A stretch of 64,000 bases of DNA from Bryobacteraceae bacterium (GCA_030041985.1 JASIAM010000060.1:1-64000); one strand, 5' to 3'; numbered from the stretch's first letter, positions 1 through 9,464 are shown. Made by a program: numbers and translations. Notes: generated by a model not told the origin, from the sequence alone.

Positions 1-3000
1 AGCATGACATCCACGCCCACACTGCTACCCAGGTCCACACTACCGGTCACATGGAGCAAGCTGATATCGGCCAGCGCCGAGCCGCTGATGGCTTCATTGA
101 CGGTTGCGCCGTTGTTCAGGTCAAGCGGTCCAACGATATTGAGGGTACCCGGAGGATCGGTGGGCACGCCCTGCGTGTCGCCCGCTTGGATTGCCGCTCC
201 ACCCGCGATGGTAACAGCGCCGGTAACGGTTCCATCTCCACCCAGCATGCCGCCATCAATGTTGACCATCGGAGAGGCCAATTCTCCATCTACCTGCGTG
301 ATACCCGCGGTCTGGATATATTGCGTGCCCTGGTCCATCTGGAAGGTGCTGCCCGTGCCGGCCAGAACGTCGCCGGAGTCGGTGAAGTTGGTATCCGGAG
401 CATCGAATGTGTAGCCGCCCAGCAGGTTCAGAGTGCCATTGTTGGTGTTGAGGTTCGAGAGAGCGTTGTTGCCGTTCTGATCCACGAAACGGACGTTGTT
501 GTTGGTGCCGTCCAGTGTAACCGTGGTGTTGGCTCCAATGGTCGTAATCTCGCCGCCGGTAGTGCCCAGCGAATTGATCTGCAAGGTTGACGTAAACCCA
601 GCCGTGCCGTTGACGACGTAAGTGCCACCGGTCAACGTGTTCGTGCCATTCCAGTTGGTCAGGCCGGTAGATACCAGCAGCGTGCCGCCATTGGTGGCCT
701 TGAACGTTCCGTTGTTGGTGGAACCCTCGCTAGGGTTGACATTCAGGGTCTGGCCGGTCACATTAGCCAGGACGGTTCCACCGGCCTGGTTCAAGAAGGA
801 CATGCCGTGGTTGGCGCCGATGAACCCTTCGCCCTGGATGGTGTTCCCTTCATTGACCAGGGTCGCGCCGCCATCGCCGAAGATGCCGGTGGCGCCGTTG
901 TGATCGGAGTTGGCCAGGGTAATGGTGCCATTCCCGGTGAGGGTAGTGGTAACGTTGCCGCCGTTGCCCGCGTACAGATATGTGCCGGCGCCATTCCCGG
1001 CCAGCACGATGGAACCGGTATTGTTGATTGTTCCCAGAATATTCAATTGCTGTCCGGCGAGCACCGTTACCGTGCCCGTACCGGCGATGGTCAGCGTGCC
1101 TTCGGAGGTGCTTCTGCCGTCCAGCAAGCTGCCGCCTTCGGTATTGACGGTTCCGTTCAGCGTGCCGCCCTCAATAGTCGAAGAAGTGACCAGCACTTGG
1201 GAGCCGTTGCCGCTGTCGGTGGTGATCAACCCGCCGCTGTTGTTAACGGGGATGCCCGCAATCTGCAGGGTGCCGCCCCGGGTAGCTTCCAGTAGACCAG
1301 TGTTGGTGACTCCGTCACCGGCTTGAAGAGTAAGGGTCTGGCCGCTGACATTGGCATTCACGACGCCGCTAGCGTCGTTCTGAAAGAGTATGCCGTGAGC
1401 GGCGCCAATAAACCCTTCGCCCTGGATCGTGTTGTTGACGTTCTCCAGGGTCACGCCGCTATCGCCATAGATACCGGTGGCGCCGTTATGATCGGAGTTG
1501 GACAAAGTGACGGTGCCGCCACCCGTAAGGGTAGTCGTAAAGCTGCCGCTGCCCGCGTACAGAGAGGTGCTGCCGCCATCCCCGTTCAGCACGATGGAAC
1601 CGGTATTGTTGATCGTTCCCAGGATGTTCAGTTGATTGCCCGCGATTACAGTCACCGTGCCTGCGTTGGTCACCATGTTGCTTGTGCCGTCCAGCAAGCT
1701 GCCGCCTTCGGTATTGATGGTTCCGTTCAGCGTGCCGCCTTGAATGGTCGCTCCATTGAGCAGCACCTGGGAGCCGTTGCCGCTATCGGTCTTGATCGAC
1801 CCATTGGCATTGTTAACCGTGGTGCTGAGGATTTGCAGGGCGCCGCCGTTGGTGGCTTCCAGGATATTGTTGTTAGTCACCCCACCGGGAGCCTGCAGGG
1901 TCAAGGTTTGGCCACTGACATTGGCGTTCACAACGCCGGCAGCATCGTTCAGCAGGGCAAAACCATGGCCGAAGCCGATATTCCCTTCGCCCTGGATCGT
2001 GTTGTTAACGTTCTCCAAGGTCACGCCGCCATCGCCATAGATACCGGTGGCGCCATTATGATCGGAGTTGACCAGGGTGACGGTGCCGCCACCCGTAAGG
2101 GTAGTCGTAAAGCTGCCGTTGCCCGCGTACAGGTAGGTGCCGGCGCCATTCCCGGCCAGCACGATGGAACCGGTATTGTTGATCGTTCCCAGAATGTTCA
2201 GTTGATTGCCGGCGAGCACCGTTACCGTACCCGTGCTCGAGATGGTCACCGGGCCCTCGGAAGTGCTTCTGCCATCCAGCAGGCTGCCCCCTTCGGTGTT
2301 GATCGTTCCGTTCAGAGTGCCGCCCTGAATGGTCCCTCCGTCGAGCAGCACTTGGGAGCCGTTGCCGCTATCGGTGGTGATCAACCCGCCGCTGTTGTTG
2401 ACGGTATTGTTGATCTGCAGAGTGCCGCCCAGGGTGGCTTCCAGGGTACCGGTGTTGGTCACCCCATCGCTGCCATTGAGGATCAGGGTTTGGGAAGCGA
2501 CGTTAGCGTCCACGATGCCGTGAGTGTCATTCTGGAAGGCCATGCCATGGTTATCGCCTATGGATCCTTCTCCCTGAATGGTGTTGTTGACATTTTCCAG
2601 AGTCACCCCGCCATCGCCATAGATTAGAGTGGCGCCGTTGTGGTCAGAGTTGGACAAAGTGACGGTGCCGCCGCCGGTAAGGGTGGTGGTAAAGCTGCCG
2701 TTGCCCGCGTAGAGGTAAGTGCCGGAGCCGTTCCCGTTCAGCAGGATTGTGCCTTGGTTATTGATCGTGCCTAAGATATCAGTCTGAGTGCCAGGGTTGA
2801 CGGTCACAGTCGCCAGATTGGTCACGCCGTTCAGTGTGCCATTGGAAACTTGAATGTTCCCGTTCAGCGTGCCACCCTGGATCGTCGCGCTGCTGGTAAG
2901 CAATACTACCGAATTATTGCCGGTATCAGTGCTGATCAATCCGCCAGCGTTGTTAAAGCTGTTATTGATCTGCAGGGTGCCGCCGTTGGTAGCTTCCAGA

Positions 3001-3653
3001 GTGCCGGTGTTGCTGTTGTTGCCCCCAGTCCCGTTGAGGATTAGCGTCTGGCCGGTCACGTTCGCGTCGACAGTTCCGCCATTTTCGAGACTAAAGCCGT
3101 GGTTCAAGCCGATTTGTCCTTCTCCCTGGATGGTGTTGTTCACGTTATCCAGGACCACGTTGCCATCGCCGTAGATGGCAGTGGCGCCGTTGTGGTCGGA
3201 ATTGGCCAGGGTGACGGTGCCGCCTCCGGTGAGCGTGGTGGTAGAGCTGCCATTACCTGCGTACAGGTAAGTGCCGGAGCCGTTCCCGTTCAGCAGGATC
3301 GCGCCCGCGTTGCTAATGGTGCCCCCGGCGGTGATTGTGAGCGTCTGCCCGGCGTTGATATCCACGCTGTTTGTGCCGTTGCCCAGTGTCAGGCCGCCAA
3401 CCGTGAAGCTTCCGTCTACCAACACCGGGTTGTTCGTGGTGCTGTTAATGTTGGCTGTTGCCGAGGAACTGTTGGGGACACTGTTGGGGGTCCAGTTGAG
3501 GACATTGCTCCACAGGTTGCTGGCACTGCCGTTCCAGGTCTGCGCCTTTCCCGGCGTTGCCCCTATCCCGGCCAACACCATTACCGCTGCCCATCCGGCC
3601 AGCGAGCCGCGTAACCTTCGATTCACTGTTCTACTGATTTGCGCGTTTCGCAC
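1..3653 (-). CDS. Giant surface repeat protein (autotransporter-type beta-strand repeats), 5' part only
   Basis: The minus strand is open from a GTG start at 3653 to the left edge, about 1,217 codons, with the 3' end outside the window. GGAGGAG lies 5-6 bases upstream of the GTG. Residues 1-39 look like a signal peptide (basic start, hydrophobic stretch around AAVMVLAGIGA, then KAQ). The mature part is rich in Gly, Thr, Asn and Val and contains a unit of 184-196 residues at least five times; the shared SDHNGAT segment recurs at plus positions 891, 1479, 2049, 2631 and 3183. This is the look of autotransporter-associated beta-strand repeat or filamentous-haemagglutinin-like beta-helix proteins. 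A surface or adhesive role is inferred. No C-terminal barrel or anchor can be seen because the gene is cut. The long plus-strand frames here are shadows of the repeats. Confidence 0.85.
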   Translation of the reverse strand, partial: MRNAQISRTVNRRLRGSLAGWAAVMVLAGIGATPGKAQTWNGSASNLWSNVLNWTPNSVPNSSSATANINSTTNNPVLVDGSFTVGGLTLGNGTNSVDINAGQTLTITAGGTISNAGAILLNGNGSGTYLYAGNGSSTTTLTGGGTVTLANSDHNGATAIYGDGNVVLDNVNNTIQGEGQIGLNHGFSLENGGTVDANVTGQTLILNGTGGNNSNTGTLEATNGGTLQINNSFNNAGGLISTDTGNNSVVLLTSSATIQGGTLNGNIQVSNGTLNGVTNLATVTVNPGTQTDILGTINNQGTILLNGNGSGTYLYAGNGSFTTTLTGGGTVTLSNSDHNGATLIYGDGGVTLENVNNTIQGEGSIGDNHGMAFQNDTHGIVDANVASQTLILNGSDGVTNTGTLEATLGGTLQINNTVNNSGGLITTDSGNGSQVLLDGGTIQGGTLNGTINTEGGSLLDGRSTSEGPVTISSTGTVTVLAGNQLNILGTINNTGSIVLAGNGAGTYLYAGNGSFTTTLTGGGTVTLVNSDHNGATGIYGDGGVTLENVNNTIQGEGNIGFGHGFALLNDAAGVVNANVSGQTLTLQAPGGVTNNNILEATNGGALQILSTTVNNANGSIKTDSGNGSQVLLNGATIQGGTLNGTINTEGGSLLDGTSNMVTNAGTVTVIAGNQLNILGTINNTGSIVLNGDGGSTSLYAGSGSFTTTLTGGGTVTLSNSDHNGATGIYGDSGVTLENVNNTIQGEGFIGAAHGILFQNDASGVVNANVSGQTLTLQAGDGVTNTGLLEATRGGTLQIAGIPVNNSGGLITTDSGNGSQVLVTSSTIEGGTLNGTVNTEGGSLLDGRSTSEGTLTIAGTGTVTVLAGQQLNILGTINNTGSIVLAGNGAGTYLYAGNGGNVTTTLTGNGTITLANSDHNGATGIFGDGGATLVNEGNTIQGEGFIGANHGMSFLNQAGGTVLANVTGQTLNVNPSEGSTNNGTFKATNGGTLLVSTGLTNWNGTNTLTGGTYVVNGTAGFTSTLQINSLGTTGGEITTIGANTTVTLDGTNNNVRFVDQNGNNALSNLNTNNGTLNLLGGYTFDAPDTNFTDSGDVLAGTGSTFQMDQGTQYIQTAGITQVDGELASPMVNIDGGMLGGDGTVTGAVTIAGGAAIQAGDTQGVPTDPPGTLNIVGPLDLNNGATVNEAISGSALADISLLHVTGSVDLGSSVGVDVM

Positions 3654-3960
3654 GCTCTCCTCCGCGGGCCTGCTATTGCGTTATTTCCCAAAGTCGTCAA
3701 CTGCAGAAATGCACACTGAGTATAAGGCGAAAAATCTAAGGGAATTCCGGTATCAGTACTAAGAAAACTCCACAATTGTACTGGAGCGTTTGCCTCAGTA
3801 CCTCTGTGCATTCCGTCCTACTCCAAAATTCCACTGTGCCTGTCTTCTCAGTGAGATATCGAGACATCTCCGGCGACTATTTTTGTCTGGCGGGCGCGGC
3901 GTACGGAAGTTACAACCGGTATGTGACGTCTCGCCCCTGTGATTTCTTTGTAGTAGACTG
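3654..3960. other. Divergent intergenic region
   Basis: About 307 bp separate the GTG start of the leftward repeat protein from the ATG of the rightward TPR protein. It must hold both promoters. I see the ribosome-binding site of the leftward gene at 3659-3663 but no convincing promoter pair, and no coding sequence that looks real. Confidence 0.6.
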
Positions 3961-5493
3961 ATGAATTTGTGGAAAGTGCGGACGTTACAACCCGCAGGAC
4001 CGATGTTACTGAGCGCGCTGCAGCAAGACCAAATCCGTGCCCACTTAGAAATGGTTATCGGTTCTCCTTTATTTAATACCTCCGCGCGAAGGGGGCAGTT
4101 ACTCCGTTACCTGGTGGAACGTACGCTTGCCGGTGAGGGCAGCCGGATGAGCGAATACGCTATTGGTGTGGACGTTCTCGGCCGGCCGGAAAGCTTCGAC
4201 CCGCGCATCGAATCGATTGTCCGCACCGAAATGGGCCGCCTGCGGCAAAAATTGAAGGAGTATTACAGCCAGGCGGGGGCGGATTACCCCGTAGTCATCG
4301 AGCTGCCGTTGCGCAGTTATGCTCCCCGGTTTGCCTTCCGGGAAACAGAGACAGTGATCCCCCCGGTTCCGGTAACGGGTGAGAAAAGCGGGCGAGAGGG
4401 GATGCCTGCATACGCGCGGCTGCCGCGCGCGGCTCTCGTGGCTGCGGCGGTAATCCTGATAGCGGCACCCCTGGCAATTTGGCAGATGCGTCTCTTGCGT
4501 CTCCCGTTTGGGAGCAGCCGGCAGGCGCCCGAAACAACCAGTAATCCCGAGGCGCATCAATTATTTATGGAGGGCGCTTCGGAATCCGCGAGGGCCACTC
4601 CGGAGGCCTATCGCAAGGCCATTGCCCTGTTCCAGGATGCCCTACAAAAGGACCCTTCTTATGCAGCGGCGTATCTCAGCGTGGCCAAAGACGAACAGGG
4701 CCTCATTCTGCTGATGGCACAATCTCCCAAACAGGGCACCGGCGAGATGGAAGCCGCGCTGCACAAAGCCCTGGATATAGACCCTGAGCTGGGCGAGGCG
4801 CGCGGCCTGTTGGCGGAGCTGCATTCGATCCGGGATTGGAATTGGCCCTCGGCGGAGCGGGAATACCGGCAGGCTATTGACGAGGGCGCTCCGGCGTTCG
4901 TTCACATGATGTACGGATGGGGGCTGGCGACGCGCGGCCAGTTTGTGAAAGCGCACGAACAGCTACGGCTGGCGCAGGACCTGGAGCCGCTCTCACTGGA
5001 CGCGCGCTTTTTTGAGGCGCTGGCTTACTATATTGAGCACCGCTTTGCCGAGGCAGAGAAACTGACACGCGACATTCTGGCTCTCAATGCGGGATATCTG
5101 CCGGGCCACGGATTATTAGTGCTGCTGGAGGTGCTGGAGCGGAACTGTGAGGAAGCGGCGCCTCAAGTGGAGTGGTTTACCCGCCAACCCGCCATGCCCC
5201 TGACCAAAGTGTTGCTCGCCTGGGAGAGCGCTTGCCGGGGGGAACACGAGCGGGCGGAAAGCTATCTCGAGCAAGCTGCCCGGCCGGCCGGCCCGGGTTA
5301 TGCATCCCCCTATCTCATTGCCTCTGCTTACGCCTTGCTGGATGAGAACGAAAATGCGCTGGAGTATCTGCAGAAATCCGCCGCCGACCATGAACCGCAG
5401 ATTCTGTATCTGAAGTATGCGCCGGAATTTACCGGAATCCAGGAGGATCCGCGCTATATAGCTCTGGAGCGCAGAGTTGGGCTGGAGCCGTAA
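3961..5493 (+). CDS. Winged-helix-like domain plus TPR membrane protein
   Basis: 510 residues in three parts. Residues 20-125 match the N-terminal module seen in many acidobacterial regulator-like proteins (RRGQLLRYLVE, SEYAIGVDVLGRPESFDPR, VRTEMGRLRQKLKEYY, ELPLRSYAP), usually read as a winged-helix-like domain. One membrane span follows at about 157-175. The rest, to the C terminus, is TPR-like helices with repeated A-x-x-Y and LDPEL-type turns. The likely topology is cytoplasmic N terminus and extracytoplasmic TPR part, suggesting a signalling or scaffold role. No catalytic domain is visible, although relatives often carry the same N-terminal module ahead of other effector domains. The target is unknown. 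Confidence 0.8.
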   Translation: MNLWKVRTLQPAGPMLLSALQQDQIRAHLEMVIGSPLFNTSARRGQLLRYLVERTLAGEGSRMSEYAIGVDVLGRPESFDPRIESIVRTEMGRLRQKLKEYYSQAGADYPVVIELPLRSYAPRFAFRETETVIPPVPVTGEKSGREGMPAYARLPRAALVAAAVILIAAPLAIWQMRLLRLPFGSSRQAPETTSNPEAHQLFMEGASESARATPEAYRKAIALFQDALQKDPSYAAAYLSVAKDEQGLILLMAQSPKQGTGEMEAALHKALDIDPELGEARGLLAELHSIRDWNWPSAEREYRQAIDEGAPAFVHMMYGWGLATRGQFVKAHEQLRLAQDLEPLSLDARFFEALAYYIEHRFAEAEKLTRDILALNAGYLPGHGLLVLLEVLERNCEEAAPQVEWFTRQPAMPLTKVLLAWESACRGEHERAESYLEQAARPAGPGYASPYLIASAYALLDENENALEYLQKSAADHEPQILYLKYAPEFTGIQEDPRYIALERRVGLEP

Positions 5494-5497
5494 GGCG

Positions 5498-5959
5498 TCA
5501 CTCGGGCAGAAATTCGTCCTCTAAAACCTGGTCAAAGGTGAAGGGACACTCGGCGGGAAAGCGTTTGACTGGGATACCGGTTTCGGCGGAAGCTTCCTTG
5601 ATAGCGTGGTGGTGCGCCTCACTCAGCTTCTGTTCGCCGTAGTGCTTCAGGCTGGGAGCCTGCTCGAACAGGTCGGCCAATTGCCGCCGCTGCTCGCGAA
5701 TAGTGCGGAGCCAATTGGAGGCTCCAGACGCCGTATAGCGCCGCTCCGGCTGCAGTTGCCATTTCAGCAGATGCATCATCAGCACAATCAGCCGGCTGTT
5801 TACCTCATGCCTGTAACGCGTGCCCAAATCTTCGATCTCTTCCGCGATATGCTCCAGATCGGCTTCGTGAACGCAGCCCTGCCGCAGTAGTTCCGCATTG
5901 CGGGCGGTCCACTCAAAGAAGTCCTGATCGTACAAAGCGGCCGTATCCTCGCGTGCCAT
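5498..5959 (-). CDS. DUF29 family protein
   Basis: About 153 residues from an ATG at 5959; an in-frame ATG at 6007 would add 16 residues that do not resemble the family. Family features are the start ALYDQDFFEWTARNAELLR, then DLEHIAEEIEDLG, an MMHLLKWQLQPERR helix and a C-terminal FPAECPFTFDQVLEDEFLPE block. DUF29 proteins are small, helical, of unknown function and common in cyanobacteria and acidobacteria. The gene ends 4 bp from the end of the convergent TPR gene. No function can be assigned. Confidence 0.85.
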   Translation of the reverse strand: MAREDTAALYDQDFFEWTARNAELLRQGCVHEADLEHIAEEIEDLGTRYRHEVNSRLIVLMMHLLKWQLQPERRYTASGASNWLRTIREQRRQLADLFEQAPSLKHYGEQKLSEAHHHAIKEASAETGIPVKRFPAECPFTFDQVLEDEFLPE

Positions 5960-6046
5960 GGTTTTATTGTAGGAGGCGCCGGGGAAAAGGGGGTGGGGTG
6001 GCGCCACTCCCTGGCGATCGCAGCCCGGGGTTCGCGGCTGAGGCGG

Positions 6047-6421
6047 CTACTTTTTCGATTCGGCGATCAATTGGGCGACTTTGGAACCGGGGCCGACGGG
6101 CTCGACGAACACGATAGATTTGTCGCTGATGATCATGCGATCGGGGCCATGCCATTCCTTGCCGCGCTTCACCAGCACGTTGTTCACCTGCTTAGTTTCC
6201 TGGTTGACGTTACTTTGCACATAGTACACGTCATGGAGAACGGGGAATTCCGATCCCAGTCCTTCGAGCTTACCGAAATACACGGAATTGTTATTCAGCA
6301 ATACCGCGTAATACTTATTCGGATCGATGGCGGCATCGGCGGGGGTAGCAGGAGCACGCTGGCAGCCGGTGGCAAGAAACGCCAATCCCGCAAACGAAAG
6401 AGAAGCGAAAAGCCGTAACAT
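6047..6421 (-). CDS. Small predicted lipoprotein
   Basis: 124 residues from ATG 6421. The first 20 residues form a lipoprotein signal (MLRLFASLSFAG then LATGC), so Cys20 would be the lipidated residue. The mature part contains a beta-rich stretch (YYAVLLNNNSVYFGKLEGL, VLVKRGKEWHGPDRMII). I do not recognise the family. A longer in-frame start at 6493 exists, but the lipobox position favours 6421. The gene is divergent from the TPR lipoprotein at 6515 with about 93 bp between starts, so the two could share a control region. Confidence 0.75.
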   Translation of the reverse strand: MLRLFASLSFAGLAFLATGCQRAPATPADAAIDPNKYYAVLLNNNSVYFGKLEGLGSEFPVLHDVYYVQSNVNQETKQVNNVLVKRGKEWHGPDRMIISDKSIVFVEPVGPGSKVAQLIAESKK

Positions 6422-6514
6422 GCGGCGATTGTAACAGAACCCTTCCGGCAAACCTTGGTTTTCCAGTCCTAGTACCTTGCTACAAAAAGGCAAATTGCGG
6501 TCATAATAAGGGCA

Positions 6515-8845
6515 ATGGTTTCGAAGAAAACACTCTCTTACTTTCGCGCCCCGGTAGTGATAGTGCTGGCTGTGGTGTCAACGGCTTGCCTCCGTAGTCC
6601 GGAAGATTACCTAAAAAAGGCCAATCAACTGGCCGCTCAGGGCAAGTATGCGGAAGCCGATTTAAATTACCGCAAAGCCATTCAGAAAAACGCGAATTAT
6701 GGCGAAGCTTATTATCAGCTCGCATTAGCGGATCTGAAGCTCGGAAAAGTAATGGACTCTTACCGGACCCTCGCGCGGGCGGTGCAACTGCTACCCAGCC
6801 GCGACGATGTGAAGGTGGAGATGGCCGATCTCAGCCTGTCACTGTTCCTGGCGGACCGGCGCCGTCCCCGCGCGCCCTGGGACGAAGCCCAGAAGCTGGC
6901 CGACGAGCTGCTGGCCAAGAATCCCCAGTCCTTTGACGCATTGCGTCTGAAGGGACATCTGGCGGCGGTCAGCCAGAACCTGAAAGACGCGGAAGGATTT
7001 TATTCCCGCGCCAATTCCATTCAGCCCATGAATCCGGAGGTTACGCTAGGCCTCGCGCAGGTGTGGTTTCAGGATGGGCGGGTCAAGGAAGCCGAAGATC
7101 TGGCCATGGCGCTGATGGCCAAAGACAAAACCTACGGGCCGGTTTACGATTTGCTCATTCAGCGGCGCCTGGTAGCCAAAGACATGAGCGGGGCCGAGCA
7201 ACTCCTGAAAACCAAGCACGCGAATATGCCCAAAGATGCGGCAACGTCACTGGAGCTGGCGCGATTTTATGCCGGTACGTCGCGGGAGGCCGATATGAAG
7301 GCCGTCTTGCAGCAGATGCTGGATGATCCCAAGACATTCCCGCAAGCCCCACTGCAGGCGGGTGATTTCTACGCCGTGCTGCGGCGCTGGGACGACGCGG
7401 ACAAGCAGTACGAGGCGGGCGCCCAGGCCACCAGCACCGGCAAGGACAATACCGCGCAGCATGTCACTTATCTGAAAAGAGTGGCGGATCTGGCGCTGCT
7501 ACGGGGCAAAAGCGACGAAGCCAACCGGGCGATCGATGAGATTCTCAAAGTCGCGCCCGATGATCAAAGCGCGGTGGCTGTGAAGGGCTCTTTATTGATT
7601 GCGACGCGCAAGCCGGAAAATGCCGCCAAAGCGGTTGCCTTACTGCAGCCGGCGGTCGCGAAAAACCCAAACAACGCCAACCTGCATTACACCTTGGGAC
7701 GGGCACTAGCGGCCAAAGGAGACCTGGATGCGGCCCGCTCGGAATTTCTGGTGGCCGTGCAGAAGAACGACAGGTTCATCGAACCGCGGCTGGCGTTGGC
7801 CGAAATGGGGCAACTGAGAGGCGATTATCAGACCACCTTGCGCTACGCCGACGAGATCCTCGCCATCAATCCCAACCTGACGCGCGTGCGCGTGCTGCGG
7901 GCGGTGAGCCTGATCAATACGGGAAACTCCGCCGATGGGCGGAAAGAGCTGGAAACTCTCGAGCGGAGCAACCCTCAGGACAAGGAACTGCAGTTGCAAC
8001 TGGGCGTTCTGGAATTGCATGACAAACACTTCAAGGAGGCGGAAGAATACTTTCGCAAGCTGACCGCCGATAGTACGAACGATGTGCGCCCGCTCTCCGG
8101 GCTGACGCAAACCCTGGCGGCCGAAGGGCAGCTCGACAAAGCCGTAGCGCTGCTATCGGAGGATCTCAAGAAAACGCCCAATAACAATCAGCTTCGTTAT
8201 CTGTACGCGGTTACGGCGGCTATGGCGGGACGGTACGACACGGCGGTTGAGGAATTTCAGCACCTGGTGGCCGCCAGCCCGCAGACGACACAGCTCTACG
8301 TGGCGCTGGGGAATGCCTATCGCCTGAAAGGAGACACGGCCGATGCTCTGGCGACACTCGAAAAGGGCGCCGGGCTGGCGCCGAAAGACCCGACTCCGGT
8401 AGTCGCTGAGGCGGAAATCCTAAACAGTATGAACCGCCAGCAGGAGGCGCTGGAGAAATACCGCGCCGCGCTCCGCATGAGCCCCGATAATGCCACGCTG
8501 CTGAATAATGTGGCTTATCTGATGGCGGACACGGGAGGCAGTCTGGACGAAGCTCTGAAATACATACGCCGCGCATTGCAACTGGATGCCAAGCAACCAC
8601 GCTATAGCGACACGCTGGGATGGATCTATTACAAACAGAACCTGAATGACACCGCCATGCAGGTGTTTCGTGGGCTTACTGAAACGAACCCCGATAATGC
8701 CACTTTCCACTATCACTTTGCCATGGTGCTACTGAAGAGAGGCGATAAGGCCATGGCCAAAACCGAGCTGCAGAACGCGCTGGCTAAGAAGCCGTCCGAC
8801 GAAGTGCGCCACGACGCGCAAACGGAGCTATCGAAGATCGGGTAG
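6515..8845 (+). CDS. Large TPR-repeat lipoprotein (PrsT-like)
   Basis: 776 residues. An N-terminal signal ends in a lipobox-like VVSTAC, followed by tandem TPR units to the C terminus (for example QLAAQGKYAEADLNYRKAIQKN, and a final unit GWIYYKQNLNDTAMQVFRGL). Length and layout resemble the PEP-CTERM/exopolysaccharide TPR lipoprotein family (PrsT, TIGR02917), which is usually found near polysaccharide loci; a large glycan locus starts at 17 kb here. No exosortase is visible in the window, so the PrsT assignment is by likeness only. The last 188 bp of the coding region plus 13 bp of 3' flank (8658-8858) are repeated at 13528-13728, at the far side of a 4.87-kb insertion. Confidence 0.85.
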   Translation: MVSKKTLSYFRAPVVIVLAVVSTACLRSPEDYLKKANQLAAQGKYAEADLNYRKAIQKNANYGEAYYQLALADLKLGKVMDSYRTLARAVQLLPSRDDVKVEMADLSLSLFLADRRRPRAPWDEAQKLADELLAKNPQSFDALRLKGHLAAVSQNLKDAEGFYSRANSIQPMNPEVTLGLAQVWFQDGRVKEAEDLAMALMAKDKTYGPVYDLLIQRRLVAKDMSGAEQLLKTKHANMPKDAATSLELARFYAGTSREADMKAVLQQMLDDPKTFPQAPLQAGDFYAVLRRWDDADKQYEAGAQATSTGKDNTAQHVTYLKRVADLALLRGKSDEANRAIDEILKVAPDDQSAVAVKGSLLIATRKPENAAKAVALLQPAVAKNPNNANLHYTLGRALAAKGDLDAARSEFLVAVQKNDRFIEPRLALAEMGQLRGDYQTTLRYADEILAINPNLTRVRVLRAVSLINTGNSADGRKELETLERSNPQDKELQLQLGVLELHDKHFKEAEEYFRKLTADSTNDVRPLSGLTQTLAAEGQLDKAVALLSEDLKKTPNNNQLRYLYAVTAAMAGRYDTAVEEFQHLVAASPQTTQLYVALGNAYRLKGDTADALATLEKGAGLAPKDPTPVVAEAEILNSMNRQQEALEKYRAALRMSPDNATLLNNVAYLMADTGGSLDEALKYIRRALQLDAKQPRYSDTLGWIYYKQNLNDTAMQVFRGLTETNPDNATFHYHFAMVLLKRGDKAMAKTELQNALAKKPSDEVRHDAQTELSKIG

Positions 8846-8858
8846 AGACACACTGGCG
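8658..8858 (+). repeat. Left 201-bp direct repeat (3' end of TPR gene)
   Basis: This segment covers the last 62 codons, the stop codon and 13 bases after it. It recurs without gaps at 13528-13728, exactly 4,870 bp away. By eye there are six differences, all in the first half and all silent third positions (CGT/CGC, GGG/GGC, ACT/ACC, CCC/CCT, ACT/ACC, CTA/CTG). The last 100 or so bases are identical. Confidence 0.95.
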
Positions 8859-9227
8859 CTTAAGAGGCCGCCCGCAGCGTAAGCCCCGCACCCATTATAA
8901 AGGGCGAGAAAGGAAGCTTCTCCGAGTAATCCCAAAGGTGCTTCGACTGGAACCCGGGCGCCACAGGAAACGAGTGTTCGGCCGCCCGGCTCGGCTGCTC
9001 CCTGGAACGACCCAGACCCATTAAAGAGTCATCCACACACTGCGGTTTGGCTCACTGCCCGTTTCATCAGCTTGCAGTCGACGAATACTCGCGTCCCTGT
9101 GGTTGGTGACGAACCTTATCGGAAACGTTTCTTTGAATTCTCAATAACATTTGCATGAGGTGCATTAAATTGCTGGACATAATTGTTTTTCCGTGATATA
9201 AGTCCCGTACAAAAGGAAGGAGTTGAG
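8846..9227. other. Left non-coding flank of the insertion
   Basis: About 380 bp after the TPR gene. The first 13 bp belong to the direct repeat. From about 9120 the sequence becomes clearly AT-rich and carries the promoter of the small peptide gene (9174-9202). I see no coding region, transposase fragment or tRNA in it. Confidence 0.6.
9174..9202 (+). promoter_or_regulatory. Sigma70-like promoter of the Cys-rich peptide gene
   Basis: TGGACA at 9174-9179, a 17-base spacer, then TATAAG at 9197-9202. This is one of the best promoter matches in the window. Predicted transcription start is near 9209, giving a leader of about 20 bases that carries the strong Shine-Dalgarno AAGGAAGGAG just ahead of the ATG at 9228. 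It suggests the small peptide gene is well expressed on its own. Confidence 0.6.
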
Positions 9228-9464
9228 ATGGTTTCAAAGATGTCAAGCTTTAAGGATCTACCCCTTCTAGCCGTTACGGCTTTGGCTTTGGCCGGCACGC
9301 CTCAGGCGGCGCGCTCCGGCGGCCTATGTTACTACTCCTGTGGTCAGGTATACGAGAATTGGATAGCAATGTGCGAGCATTTTTATTTCCCTCCCGCTTA
9401 TACATTTTGCCTGGATGTTGGGGAGGAGTCCTATGAGAGTTGTATCTCGCACTGCGCAAGCTGA
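9228..9464 (+). CDS. Secreted six-cysteine, tyrosine-rich small peptide
   Basis: 78 residues; the ATG at 9228 is chosen for AAGGAAGGAG just upstream (an earlier in-frame start at 9183 lies inside the promoter). Residues 1-32 are a Sec-like leader with a hydrophobic core (LPLLAVTALALAG) that ends in a Gly-Gly pair, so either signal peptidase or double-glycine processing is conceivable. The 46-residue core has Cys at 34, 38, 49, 61, 72 and 76, with spacings 3, 10, 11, 10 and 3, almost a mirror image. It has six Tyr; Tyr69 sits among Asp63, Glu66, Glu67 and Glu70, the kind of acidic setting used by tyrosine sulfotransferases. No family is recognised. Downstream come thioredoxin-like, TIGR03435, sulfotransferase and JmjC-like genes. 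A secreted disulfide-bonded and possibly modified peptide is inferred. Confidence 0.7.
   Translation: MVSKMSSFKDLPLLAVTALALAGTPQAARSGGLCYYSCGQVYENWIAMCEHFYFPPAYTFCLDVGEESYESCISHCAS

Noticed and set aside
4-3614. Long plus-strand frames across the first 3.6 kb
   Set aside because: They are antisense shadows of the Gly/Thr/Asn-rich repeats of the minus-strand gene, which has a start with a ribosome-binding site and a signal peptide.
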